Shown here piece by piece: positions 1 through 8,539 of a stretch of 64,000 nucleotides of DNA. Each line of letters starts with the position of its first letter. Within the stretch, counting starts at the first letter, position 1. Source of the DNA: CAZMNY01 sp964567745 (GTDB taxonomy: Bacteria > Planctomycetota > Planctomycetia > Pirellulales > Pirellulaceae); assembly GCA_964567745.1 (NCBI GenBank), contig CAZMNY010000012.1:62001-126000 (forward strand), in the 5' to 3' direction. The notes under the pieces are model-generated. The model saw only the letters and a list, made by a program, of their open reading frames with translations, did no database searches and had not been told where the DNA came from. Made by a program: the position numbers and the translations under genes.

Positions 1-164
1 CCAACGACGGCGTAGCATTCCTTAGGTAACACGACGAGTGGAGTCGGTTTCGCATCACGGCGGGCAATGCCTTCTTCGGATCGCAGGGCGTCGACGGAAA
101 GCACCAAGCCGACGAGCATCGCCGCGGCTGCGAAGAGACGAAATCGTGTGAGTCTCGATAGCAT
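1..164 (-). CDS. Exported protein of unknown function (N-terminal part)
   Basis: The reading frame starts at an ATG at 164-162 and runs off the left edge of the window, so only about 54 residues are visible. The N-terminus has basic residues (MLSRLTRFR) followed by a hydrophobic stretch rich in Ala, Leu and Val, which looks like a Sec signal peptide; the mature part begins around Ser-Glu-Glu. Its ATG lies one base after the TAA of the thioesterase gene (TAA-C-ATG), so the two are probably co-translated. The visible part carries no domain I can name. Confidence 0.6.
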   Translation of the reverse strand, partial: MLSRLTRFRLFAAAAMLVGLVLSVDALRSEEGIARRDAKPTPLVVLPKECYAVV

Positions 165-165
165 G

Positions 166-585
166 TTAGCCTTCACTCTTTGCTCCTTGAAGCGGAATTG
201 GACGCCGCTCGCGCCCTTGAGTTTCCACGGCGACAAATGTGGCGTCGGCCTCGGTCAACTTCGTCGTCTTTCCGTTGCGATCCGCCTCGACCGTAATGTG
301 CATCGTGATGGAAGTCCGTCCGACGCGTTTCAACTCAGTCCAAAAACTGACAGCGTCGCCTACGAACACCGGCTGATGAAACTCGACGCCTTCCATAGCG
401 ACCGTCACCATGTCGTGCTTGGGGAACTCGAGCTGAGCAACTTCGTATCTCGCTCCAATTGCGCCCGCCTGATCGATATAGCTGAGCAACACGCCGCCAA
501 AGATCGTGCCGTAGGGATTCGTGTCGCGGGGCATCATCATTACCCGCAAGGCCAGCAATCGCTCTATTGGTTCATTTGCGTTCAA
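166..585 (-). CDS. Acyl-CoA thioesterase, hotdog fold (YciA-like)
   Basis: A single-domain hotdog protein of about 139 residues. The segment DTNPYGTIFGGVLLSYIDQA matches the YciA-type signature around the catalytic Asp and the helix, and GVEFHQPVFVGDAV matches the second strand pair. The family hydrolyses acyl-CoA thioesters in the cytoplasm. I prefer the TTG start at 585 because a GGAG lies 7 bases upstream (596-593) and the protein then begins where family members begin. A longer version starting at a TTG at 654 adds 23 residues with no resemblance to the family. The next gene starts one base after the stop. Substrate cannot be told from the sequence. Confidence 0.8.
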   Translation of the reverse strand: MNANEPIERLLALRVMMMPRDTNPYGTIFGGVLLSYIDQAGAIGARYEVAQLEFPKHDMVTVAMEGVEFHQPVFVGDAVSFWTELKRVGRTSITMHITVEADRNGKTTKLTEADATFVAVETQGRERRPIPLQGAKSEG

Positions 586-738
586 CTCAAGACTCCAGTG
601 GGTTGCCGTAATAAAAAAGGTCTTGCTTAGCTTAGTCGTCGCGGCTCGCTCCAAATCGCCCCATGGCGATCGCCATCAGGTTATCATATCCGTATTCAAT
701 GTGACTCACCGGCCAAACACTCGGGAGAGCGAAAAACG

Positions 739-3033
739 ATGTTGAAAAGACGCGAGTTTCTTGGTGGGGTTGCCGGGTTGGCGACGGGCGCAGCGTGCGG
801 CGCACTGTCTCGTGCATACGGTCAGCAAGGTGGTGAGTCACCGCGAGTCGTCATTGATGGGAATGAGTCAGTCGATGACGTGTTTCAATACATCAAAGTA
901 AAGCACGGCGGCTTCGATCGATCCGTGTACCGGCAAATCTTGGGCGCGGCCAATCCCTACAAAGAGGGCGACGAAGCCATCGGAGTCGCAGCGCAAGACG
1001 AAAGGTCGCGCGAGAACGCGAGACAATTGCTCGCCAATACTGAGCTAGCCGATTTAGACTCCCGTTCGATTCACATAGACAACCTGGAAACGTTTATCTC
1101 GACCAGATTGGAAGGCAAGCGAACGATGGCTGGCTGGACCCTGGGCCAGCTGCGCTCCTTTCTCTTGAAGCGTGATGAGGCGACGATCAAAACGATCATG
1201 CCGAGGTTGTCGAGTCTCGTTATCGGCTGCGTCGTCAAATTGATGTCGAACGAAGAGCTCATCTCGCTGGGTGCCAAGGTATTCAATCCGCTGCCTGACA
1301 GCGATATCGGCGCCAAGGGCTTTTTAGGCGCCCGTATTCAACCCAACTCGCCGACCGACAATATCGACGATATTCGCTGGCAAGTTTTGAGCGGATTCTC
1401 CTACGCTGTCGGTGATGTTCTGCTCGGAACAAACCCAGTATCGAGCGAAACCGATTCGGTCGTCGCGATTGAGCGAACACTGCAAGAAATACTTTCCGTC
1501 TTCGGGTTAACCACCGCCATGCCTCACTGTGTGCTGGCCCATATCGATGTGCAGGCGAAGGCCGAAACTTTCGACAGAGGTTGTACGGAACTCTGGTTTC
1601 AGAGCATTGCCGGAGTCGACGGCGCCAATGCGACGTTTGACATTAGCGTCGCGAAAATGAAAGGGCACGCACTGTCGAGAAAAGGCCGCTACGGACTTTA
1701 CTTCGAGACAGGTCAGGGTGCCGACTTTACCAATGGTCACGGCAATGGCTTTGACATGGTGCTTCACGAATCGCGCAAGTACGGCTTCGCCTCAGCGCTT
1801 GCCAAGCACGTCGGCGAAGCGCAGGTCGAAGCGGGCAGACCGGCAAAACCTTGGGTGCACCTCAACGATGTCGCTGGCTTCATCGGACCTGAAGTTTTTC
1901 GAACGCGAGCTCAACTCGTTCGCTGTTGCCTCGAGGATATCGTGATGGGTAAGTTGCACGGACTGTGTATCGGCCTGGACGTCTGCTCCACCCTTCACAT
2001 GGACGTGTCGCTTGGCGATCTCGATTGGTGCCTCGATCAAATCGCGCCAGCGAATCCGGCTTACCTGATGGCGTTGCCGACCAAGATCGACCCGATGCTC
2101 GGCTACCTGACCACCGGTTTTCAAGACCATGTGCGTCTTCGTGAGAAGTTTGGCTTCAAAGTCAATGGTCGCATGTGGGAGTTCTTCAAGCGGCTGGGCG
2201 TCATTGATTCTTCTGGCAAGCCAACCGCCCATTTTGGCGACCCCCTTTGGGTTTATCTGAAGTACCGACGGGCAAAGAACGACTCGCGCAGCGACGAGCT
2301 GATTCGCAAGGAGGGCGAAAGTCGACTGGCGGACGTGCGGAGCCGCGGCGTATTTGTCGCATCGGGACACGGTTCGAGACCTTCTCAGCTGGCACCCAAG
2401 TTGAAGGCCGATATTCGCCGCATTTATGATGACGCGAAGGAATCGATCTGGAAGGAGTTCGACCCGCAATTCATCAAAGCGACGCCGGACGTTGTTCCAC
2501 TGGCGACCAATTCTCGCGATCGTGAGGACTACATTCTCCATCCCGTAACCGGCGAACAATTGAGTTCGGAATCGAGCGGGCAACTCGAGCAACTCAAGAT
2601 GGACCATGACGGTCGCTACAACGTACAGATTGTGATCTCCGATGGACTGAATGCCGATGCGGTCATGGACGACGGGCATATGCTCCCATTCCTAAATCGT
2701 CTGCGTGAGCTGCTCAAGCAATACGACTTCAAACCGGCGCCGGAAAACTTATTGATTCGTTCTGGGCGAGTTCGCGTTGGTTACCGGATTGGCGAAACGC
2801 TATTCGGCAACCAGCCTGGAAACCCAGCCATCCTTCACGTCATCGGCGAGCGGCCTGGAACAGGCCACCACACTTTCTCGGTATACATCACAGCTCCCAG
2901 TGGTGGGGTCTGGGGCCAACCGGGCAAAGTCGACCACAACATGACCAAGGTCGTGTCGGGAATCGCGCGCACGGCGCTTGATCCGGCCGACGGCGCCGAC
3001 GCGACGCTGAAGTTGCTGTCAACACTGATCTAG
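739..3033 (+). CDS. Tat-exported ethanolamine ammonia-lyase, EutB-EutC fusion
   Basis: 764 residues. Residues 1-30 form a twin-arginine signal (KRREFLGG followed by a hydrophobic Ala/Gly stretch). Residues about 50-505 resemble EutB, the large subunit of adenosylcobalamin-dependent ethanolamine ammonia-lyase: NPVSSETDSV, CVLAHID, LYFETGQGADF (E323, aligned with the catalytic Glu), GFIGPE and IGLDVC (D414, aligned with the active-site Asp). Residues about 525-764 resemble EutC: ISDGLNADAV, RVRVGYRIGE and HVIGERPG. The two subunits are normally separate genes and cytoplasmic, so the fusion and the export signal are both unusual. The family converts ethanolamine to acetaldehyde and ammonia. A GGAGAG lies upstream of the ATG. 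No eutA reactivase or microcompartment gene is in the window, so substrate and cofactor use are inferred. Confidence 0.8.
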   Translation: MLKRREFLGGVAGLATGAACGALSRAYGQQGGESPRVVIDGNESVDDVFQYIKVKHGGFDRSVYRQILGAANPYKEGDEAIGVAAQDERSRENARQLLANTELADLDSRSIHIDNLETFISTRLEGKRTMAGWTLGQLRSFLLKRDEATIKTIMPRLSSLVIGCVVKLMSNEELISLGAKVFNPLPDSDIGAKGFLGARIQPNSPTDNIDDIRWQVLSGFSYAVGDVLLGTNPVSSETDSVVAIERTLQEILSVFGLTTAMPHCVLAHIDVQAKAETFDRGCTELWFQSIAGVDGANATFDISVAKMKGHALSRKGRYGLYFETGQGADFTNGHGNGFDMVLHESRKYGFASALAKHVGEAQVEAGRPAKPWVHLNDVAGFIGPEVFRTRAQLVRCCLEDIVMGKLHGLCIGLDVCSTLHMDVSLGDLDWCLDQIAPANPAYLMALPTKIDPMLGYLTTGFQDHVRLREKFGFKVNGRMWEFFKRLGVIDSSGKPTAHFGDPLWVYLKYRRAKNDSRSDELIRKEGESRLADVRSRGVFVASGHGSRPSQLAPKLKADIRRIYDDAKESIWKEFDPQFIKATPDVVPLATNSRDREDYILHPVTGEQLSSESSGQLEQLKMDHDGRYNVQIVISDGLNADAVMDDGHMLPFLNRLRELLKQYDFKPAPENLLIRSGRVRVGYRIGETLFGNQPGNPAILHVIGERPGTGHHTFSVYITAPSGGVWGQPGKVDHNMTKVVSGIARTALDPADGADATLKLLSTLI

Positions 3034-3252
3034 TGACTGACCAGATTGTGGGCTGGGGTGGCTGAACGTCTAATTCGCATCGAGCTTGTCTACTCGCTGA
3101 ATCCAGCGAAGGCGGATTACGAGCAGAATCTCGATGCCTCGCTGAAAAGTCCAAGTTTTCAGTCGCCGCGCTTGGAATTGGGCGTCGCAAAGGTGAAACT
3201 GTTTGACGAGCGAGCGTGTCTTGAGTGAGCGTTAAACAAGTAGGAGAAGCCG

Positions 3253-6219
3253 ATGCGATTGGCAAGCATGAGAATGACTGCGGCGTTTTGCGTTGCATGC
3301 ATCATGACGGTACAGGCCTCTTTATCTCTGGCCAATTCGACCGTGGCCGACGATCTTAGTCGTGTCGGTACAAACCGGGGCGTCGTCGCTGTTCTTAATC
3401 TTCCCGAAGGCGGCGCGGCGCATGTGGTTGGCATAGCCGCCAAGAGCGAATTGACACTCTACTTCCAGTCGGACGATGAGAAGCAAGTCGCCGCGGTGCG
3501 CGATGCGGCTGCGAGCGCCGGTTTGCTTGGTCAACGCGTCTTCGCGGATCGCGGTTCCCTGCGAATCATTCACTTGGCAGACAACGTTGCCGACTGCATC
3601 TTGGTTGGCGAGTCCGCCGAAGCTCAGGTCAGGGAGAGCGAATTGTTGCGAGCGTTGCGGCCTCATGCGACAGCGTTCGTCGGCGATCGGAAAATCGTCA
3701 AGCCGGAACCGAATGGGTACGACCACTGGACTCATCCGTACCACGGGCCGGACAACAACCCGCAGTCAAAGGACGAATTCGTCAAAGGAGCGTTTCGAAC
3801 CCAGTTTCTCGCCGATCCGAAGTTTAGCCCGATGCCCGAGCAAACAGTCGCGGCAGGTGGGCGAATCTTCAAGGCCATGGGGCACATCGCGCACAAGGCA
3901 AATCAGAACGCCATGCTCAACACCTTGTTGTGCATCAACGCTTACAACGGCACGATCCTCTGGAAACGGCCCCTCTCGCCCGGCTTCATGATCCATCGCA
4001 ACACAATGATCGCCACCGACGATGCGCTCTACATGGGCGATCACGAGTCGTGCAAAGTTATCGACGCGAAGACCGGCAAGGTTCGCGAAGAAATCACGGT
4101 CCCTAAAGAGCTGACCGATGGCCCGGTCTGGAAATGGATGGCCATGCGAGACGGCGTTCTCTATGGACTCGTCGGCAATCCTGAGGTCAAAGTCAACACG
4201 CAGAGGTCGACCCGCGGCGGACTCGGCCACTGGCCATGGGGCATGTGGGACGGCCACGATTACAAGGACCCTCGCACGGCGTTCGGATTCGGTCGAACTC
4301 TCGTCGCGATCGACGTCAAATCCAAAGACATACTCTGGACCTATCGAGACGACGAATTCCTGGACGCTCGTGCGGTTTGCATGAACAAGGAAAACTTCTA
4401 CATCTTTAGCGCCGAACACTTCTTGGCTTGTGTCGATGTCGACAGCGGCAAGCTGCTTTGGAAGAACAAAGATGACGATCTGCTGAAGGCCATTGGCCCG
4501 AATCAGAAAGCACAGCATTACGTGACGGGCTACGCCACGACGTGCTACATGAAGTGCACCGACGACTACCTGTTTTTTGCTGGGCCCCAGCGGAAGCAAA
4601 TGGTTGTGGCCAAGGCGAATGACGGCAAACTGGCTTGGACTCACCCGGACGGCAACCTGCAACTGGTCTTGCGAGACGACGGCGTTTTTGCGGCCGGGCC
4701 CAAAGCGACTGGCGTTCGACTGGACTACGCAACTGGTAAGAAGCTCGGTGCTCTGCCGACTCGTCGAGCATGCACGCGTGCGACGGGTTGCGCGGATAGT
4801 ATCTTCTATCGAACTTCTGGCGGAACGGTTCGTGTGTTAACCGAAACCAACGGCGCCGAGCACATTGCGGCAATGAGACCGCCTTGTCAGGATGGCGTGA
4901 TCGTCTCCAACGGCCATCTCTATTGGGGGCCGTGGATGTGCGGCTGTCAGCTTTCCCTCTATGGCAACATTAGCTTGGCGCCGGCCAAGGCTCTACGTGA
5001 GAACGGCGCTGCGGCGCTGCGCACTGGGAAAGACTATCGCAACGCATCACCACTGGCGGCGAAACAGGGCGACTGGCCCTCCTACCGCGGCGGCAACGAT
5101 CGCAAGGACACGACGACGGTTGCCGTGCCTGACGGCGTTCAGCTGAAATGGAAAACGAAAATCTGCGACGGCGTATTGCCAACCGCACCGGTCATCGTCG
5201 GCGGCTTTGTGTTCGTCGCCGATCGAACCGGCGCAGTCCAGTGTCTGGACAAGAACGGCAAGCAAATTTGGAAATCGTATACGGCTGGCCCGATCTACTA
5301 CCCACCAGCCGTGTCGAACGATCGAGTGTATGTGGGCTCCGCCGATGGCCGAGTCTACGCATTCGAAGCAGCCTCCGGCCGATTCCTCTGGTCTTACCGC
5401 GTGGCGCCCGAAGAGCGATGGATTCCAGTCTATGGCCGCCTGGTTTCGACATGGCCAGTCGCAGGCGGAGTCGTTGTGCATGACGGCCAAGTCTACGCGG
5501 CCGCAGGGATTGCGAACTACGACGGCACTTACGTCGTCGCGCTCGACGCAATCAGCGGTGAGCTGCAAGCCAGTAGCGACAGCTCCGGCTCGCTCGCAAG
5601 TGAGGTGAACGGCGGAGTGAGCATGCAGGGCAACATGAGAATCGTCAACAACGAATTGCAGTTTTTGGGCGGTGGCGTTTATGAAGTTGCGCGATACGAA
5701 TTAAAAACGTTGAATTGCCTCAATAGCCCCAAAGTGCAATTGAACTCGCAGTTCCGCACCGCGTTCTATCCGTACTATCCAACCTATGGCAAGTACGTCT
5801 CGCTCGAACACTCGCGCAAAGATGGTTCGACGATCTACCACGATGCCAGCTATGAGGGCAGCAAGTTCACCAACTTGACTCTCGAACCGGAGCTCAAGCC
5901 GGGGCAGAAACGCGTCTCGAAGGAAGAAGCCCGCTGGATGGTGCGTCGCGGCAAGGATGCGCCGGCAAACATCTGGAGCGACAAACAAAACCGACGCTTT
6001 ACGAGCTTCATTGTCGGCTCCAAACGAATCATCACGACGGGCCATGCCGACAAGACGCCCAACAAGCGGTTCTTGACGGCAATTAACATGGCCGACGGTG
6101 CCGACGTCTGGACCCAGTCCTTGCCCGCCGATGCGGTTAAGGGCGGGGCCGCGATCGACGGTTCGGGCCGTGTTTATGTCGCGCTCGAAGACGGACAACT
6201 TCTCTGCTTCGATCCCTAA
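3253..6219 (+). CDS. Exported PQQ-like beta-propeller protein with extra N-terminal domain
   Basis: 988 residues with a Sec signal peptide (residues 1-28, ending near SLANS). Residues about 30-130 form a separate alpha/beta domain. From about residue 160 onwards there are repeated propeller blades with the pattern of PQQ-like/BamB repeats (CINAYNGTILWKR, AIDVKSKDILWTY, CVDVDSGKLLWKN, CLDKNGKQIWKS). A conserved Cys-bearing block is present in the middle (RRACTRATGCAD, MRPPCQDG, WMCGCQLSLYG), typical of a planctomycetal subfamily. AGGAGA at 3242-3247 sets the start. It follows the EutBC fusion by 219 bases on the same strand. The biochemical role is unknown; such propellers may be scaffolds or oxidoreductases, and I see no proof that PQQ is bound. 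Confidence 0.8.
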   Translation: MRLASMRMTAAFCVACIMTVQASLSLANSTVADDLSRVGTNRGVVAVLNLPEGGAAHVVGIAAKSELTLYFQSDDEKQVAAVRDAAASAGLLGQRVFADRGSLRIIHLADNVADCILVGESAEAQVRESELLRALRPHATAFVGDRKIVKPEPNGYDHWTHPYHGPDNNPQSKDEFVKGAFRTQFLADPKFSPMPEQTVAAGGRIFKAMGHIAHKANQNAMLNTLLCINAYNGTILWKRPLSPGFMIHRNTMIATDDALYMGDHESCKVIDAKTGKVREEITVPKELTDGPVWKWMAMRDGVLYGLVGNPEVKVNTQRSTRGGLGHWPWGMWDGHDYKDPRTAFGFGRTLVAIDVKSKDILWTYRDDEFLDARAVCMNKENFYIFSAEHFLACVDVDSGKLLWKNKDDDLLKAIGPNQKAQHYVTGYATTCYMKCTDDYLFFAGPQRKQMVVAKANDGKLAWTHPDGNLQLVLRDDGVFAAGPKATGVRLDYATGKKLGALPTRRACTRATGCADSIFYRTSGGTVRVLTETNGAEHIAAMRPPCQDGVIVSNGHLYWGPWMCGCQLSLYGNISLAPAKALRENGAAALRTGKDYRNASPLAAKQGDWPSYRGGNDRKDTTTVAVPDGVQLKWKTKICDGVLPTAPVIVGGFVFVADRTGAVQCLDKNGKQIWKSYTAGPIYYPPAVSNDRVYVGSADGRVYAFEAASGRFLWSYRVAPEERWIPVYGRLVSTWPVAGGVVVHDGQVYAAAGIANYDGTYVVALDAISGELQASSDSSGSLASEVNGGVSMQGNMRIVNNELQFLGGGVYEVARYELKTLNCLNSPKVQLNSQFRTAFYPYYPTYGKYVSLEHSRKDGSTIYHDASYEGSKFTNLTLEPELKPGQKRVSKEEARWMVRRGKDAPANIWSDKQNRRFTSFIVGSKRIITTGHADKTPNKRFLTAINMADGADVWTQSLPADAVKGGAAIDGSGRVYVALEDGQLLCFDP

Positions 6220-6226
6220 GCTGACG

Positions 6227-6240
6227 GTCCGTGCGCGGAC
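6227..6240. other. Short hairpin between convergent genes
   Basis: GTCCG and CGGAC flank a TGCG loop, giving a perfect 5-bp stem between the stops of the propeller gene and the methyltransferase gene. It has no T-run on either side, so it may help transcription end but is not a clear intrinsic terminator. Confidence 0.35.
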
Positions 6241-6264
6241 GAGAGTGTTGTTGATCGAATCGAA

Positions 6265-7503
6265 CTAGCCGGGCTTGATAGCTCGGGTCGCGATGAACGT
6301 ATCTAGGTACGCTGAAATCGCGTCCTCGCCCGGCCCGTAATTGTCCTCATAGAATCCGCTCAGCAAAAATCCAACGCGCAATTGACCTCCGATTTGATCG
6401 GCCATAGTGTGGGCAAACTGCAGAGGCTGGCCGTCGCCAAAAACAAGCGATTCGCGTTCCTGCTCGTCGAGACTCGTCAGGTCCGAATATGGGATGGCGT
6501 ACTTAACTTCCAGGCTGCCGTTTTCCATCCGCTCGTCGTCGAATATATAGCGAGCTGGGTTGGTAAAGCCCGCCAGCAAAACGCCGCTCGCTCGCAGTAC
6601 GCGAAAACACTCGCCCCACACTGGATTGACGTCGGGGACGAAACAGTTCGAGCAGGGATGGAAGATCAAGTCGAACGAACCGTCGTCGAATTGCGAGAGG
6701 TCGGCCATGTCGCCCTGGACGATTTCGAGACTCAGACCTTCTCGCTCAGCCACTCGTTTGTCTTGCGACAGCTGTTTCGGTGAATTGTCAAACGAGGTCA
6801 CTCTCGCGCCGGCGGCCGCAAACATCGGAGCTTGCTGGCCCCCGCCCGACGCCAAGCACAATAAGCGAGAGCCTGCCAGATTCAGCAGCCACTCGGCCGG
6901 AACATGCTTTGTTGGAGTCAACAGAACTTGAAGTTCGCCTTGTCTGGCGGCGGTAATCTCGGCGGACGATGCGGGAACCGTCCAGCGATTCTCGTCATCG
7001 ACGCATTGATCCCATGCTGACCGGTTGTACGCAATGACGTCCATCGTCACGCCATTGTCGCTCGAGGCACCCTCGTCCATGCCGCGAAGCGGCACCAAGT
7101 CGGGCGCGACGAACTCATCCTTCGCGCGACGCGAATTGAGTTGTTCACTTGAGTAGAAACGACCAAGCACGTTCTTGTCGAGCAATTCTGGATGTTGACG
7201 GACAAAGGCAACTGAGGACTGCGCGTCAGGAGAACTTCGCCGAGCGACGAGGACCAGAGTCATGAAGGCGATCGTGATCGTCTCGTGATAGCCACGCTCG
7301 AGCGAATCGCGCAGTCCGGTGGCCACGTTGTACGCTTGGATTCCACGCCGCATGCAGTCGATAGCATCGGGGCTCGATTTCTTGGTGCTATACAGATAGG
7401 CGACACGAACATGAGCCTCATGCGTCCATTCCGATCTCGGAAGCGTGCCATCTTCGAAGCCAGCGAGCAGCGCTGTATCATCCATCAATTCGCCCTCGCT
7501 CAT
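6265..7503 (-). CDS. Fusion of an uncharacterised helical domain and a class I SAM methyltransferase
   Basis: About 412 residues from the ATG at 7503, which shares ATGA with the TGA of the upstream cupin gene. Residues 1-145 form a domain with WTHEAHVRVAYLY and GYHETIT, resembling small stand-alone proteins of unknown function. From about residue 154 (MDVIAYNRSAWDQ) the rest resembles a complete methyltransferase: LLCLASGGGQQAPMFAAAGA is the SAM-binding glycine motif, followed by VTSFDNSP, GDMADLS and FHPCSN. Methyltransferases of this type normally begin near that internal Met, so this is a two-domain fusion, or two proteins made from one frame. An ATG at 7509 is an alternative start. The substrate is unknown. 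Confidence 0.75.
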   Translation of the reverse strand: MSEGELMDDTALLAGFEDGTLPRSEWTHEAHVRVAYLYSTKKSSPDAIDCMRRGIQAYNVATGLRDSLERGYHETITIAFMTLVLVARRSSPDAQSSVAFVRQHPELLDKNVLGRFYSSEQLNSRRAKDEFVAPDLVPLRGMDEGASSDNGVTMDVIAYNRSAWDQCVDDENRWTVPASSAEITAARQGELQVLLTPTKHVPAEWLLNLAGSRLLCLASGGGQQAPMFAAAGARVTSFDNSPKQLSQDKRVAEREGLSLEIVQGDMADLSQFDDGSFDLIFHPCSNCFVPDVNPVWGECFRVLRASGVLLAGFTNPARYIFDDERMENGSLEVKYAIPYSDLTSLDEQERESLVFGDGQPLQFAHTMADQIGGQLRVGFLLSGFYEDNYGPGEDAISAYLDTFIATRAIKPG

Positions 7504-7874
7504 ATCCATTCGCCCTCGCCGGCGTCTAAATGTGTTTCCGCGGCGTCGCCAGTATTGACCGTTCCGGCGGGCTCGATCAGCAGGATTCGGCACTCCTCAC
7601 TCGCTCGCGGCCGGTGCTCAATGCCTTTGGGGACGACGATCATCTCCCCAGCTCGAAGCGCGACAACGCCAACGCGAAAGTCAATGTTCAGCTCGCCCGA
7701 CACGACGTAAAACACCTCATCAGTTTCCTCGTGCCGGTGCCAAATAAAGTCTCCCTTTACCTTCGCGATTTTCAAATGATAGTCGTTCATCTGAGCGACG
7801 ATTTTCGGCGACCAGAATTCGCCGAATTCTGCAAACTTTTTATCCAGCGAGATCGGCTGTGGGCAGTGCGGCAT
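7500..7874 (-). CDS. Small cupin-domain protein
   Basis: 124 residues forming a single cupin barrel. Motif 1 is HRHEETDEVFYVVSGELNI (metal-binding His-x-His and Glu) and motif 2 is PKGIEHRPRA. The arrangement matches mannose-6-phosphate isomerase-like small cupins that bind a divalent metal. The stop overlaps the start of the methyltransferase fusion (ATGA), so translation of the two is likely coupled. No substrate can be assigned. Confidence 0.85.
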   Translation of the reverse strand: MPHCPQPISLDKKFAEFGEFWSPKIVAQMNDYHLKIAKVKGDFIWHRHEETDEVFYVVSGELNIDFRVGVVALRAGEMIVVPKGIEHRPRASEECRILLIEPAGTVNTGDAAETHLDAGEGEWI

Positions 7875-7973
7875 TTTTCTGGCTCAGTGGCGCAAGGATT
7901 GAATCGACGTTCGCGCCTGTCGGACTCATCGGCAATGGGCCGTCGTGCACGGAACGTTCCAAGGACCGGAAGT

Positions 7974-8399
7974 TTAGTGGTCATCGCCCGCATAGATCCA
8001 CATAGACGGACAGACGGACCGCTCAAACCCACACCGTTCGTAGAACTCGACGGTGTCCTTGTCGGCCAGGACAGCGTGCTGATGAAAACCCTCATACCGC
8101 TGCATGAGCCTGGACATGATTTGCTGCCCAACGCCCTGGCGGTGATAGCTGGGATGGACCAGGACGTGAGGATAGTAGACGACCAAATGGCCGTCCGAAA
8201 TCGAGTTGGCAAGTCCAATTAACTGATCGTCGAACCAAGCCGTCATGACGGAGTGCGAATTTTGTATCGCAGGAATCAGCCTGTCCGGCTTCCGCGCTGA
8301 CGACCAGTCGTTCGATTTATAAAGCGAGATGATCGCGTCACGGTGTATTTCCTTCGAATCGCTGTAGCGAATCGGACTTTGAGTATCCGTCATGATCAT
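7974..8399 (-). CDS. GNAT-family N-acetyltransferase
   Basis: About 141 residues. The acetyl-CoA pocket motif is HPSYHRQGVGQQIMSRLM (Q/RxxGxG/A), preceded by the beta strand VVYYPHVLV and followed by DTVEFYERCGFE, the usual motif B helix and strand. I chose the ATG at 8399; the ATG at 8393 is equally possible and a GGA sits just upstream of both. It lies 100 bases upstream of the cupin gene on the same strand. Single-domain GNATs of this size acetylate small molecules or protein N-termini; the target is unknown. Confidence 0.8.
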   Translation of the reverse strand: MIMTDTQSPIRYSDSKEIHRDAIISLYKSNDWSSARKPDRLIPAIQNSHSVMTAWFDDQLIGLANSISDGHLVVYYPHVLVHPSYHRQGVGQQIMSRLMQRYEGFHQHAVLADKDTVEFYERCGFERSVCPSMWIYAGDDH

Positions 8400-8539
8400 T
8401 CGTCCAGTCGGCGTCGCGCTAATCGCGGGCCGGTGCATGAAGAGGGCAGCGTAGAGCCCGCCAAGCGAGATGGGGATCTACACGATCTTGCTTTGCTAGA
8501 GCAACCTAGCCCAAGGAATCTGATGGTTGGGGAATCGCA

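Noticed and set aside
1792..2679. Antisense frame of 295 codons inside the EutBC gene
   Set aside because: It mirrors a well-supported gene on the other strand; long antisense frames are common at this base composition.
3046..3228. Open frame of 60 codons on the plus strand between the EutBC and propeller genes
   Set aside because: No ribosome site, no recognisable domain and a short length; likely chance.
3766..4662. Antisense frame of 298 codons inside the large propeller gene
   Set aside because: No domain in this frame, while the sense strand shows clear propeller repeats.
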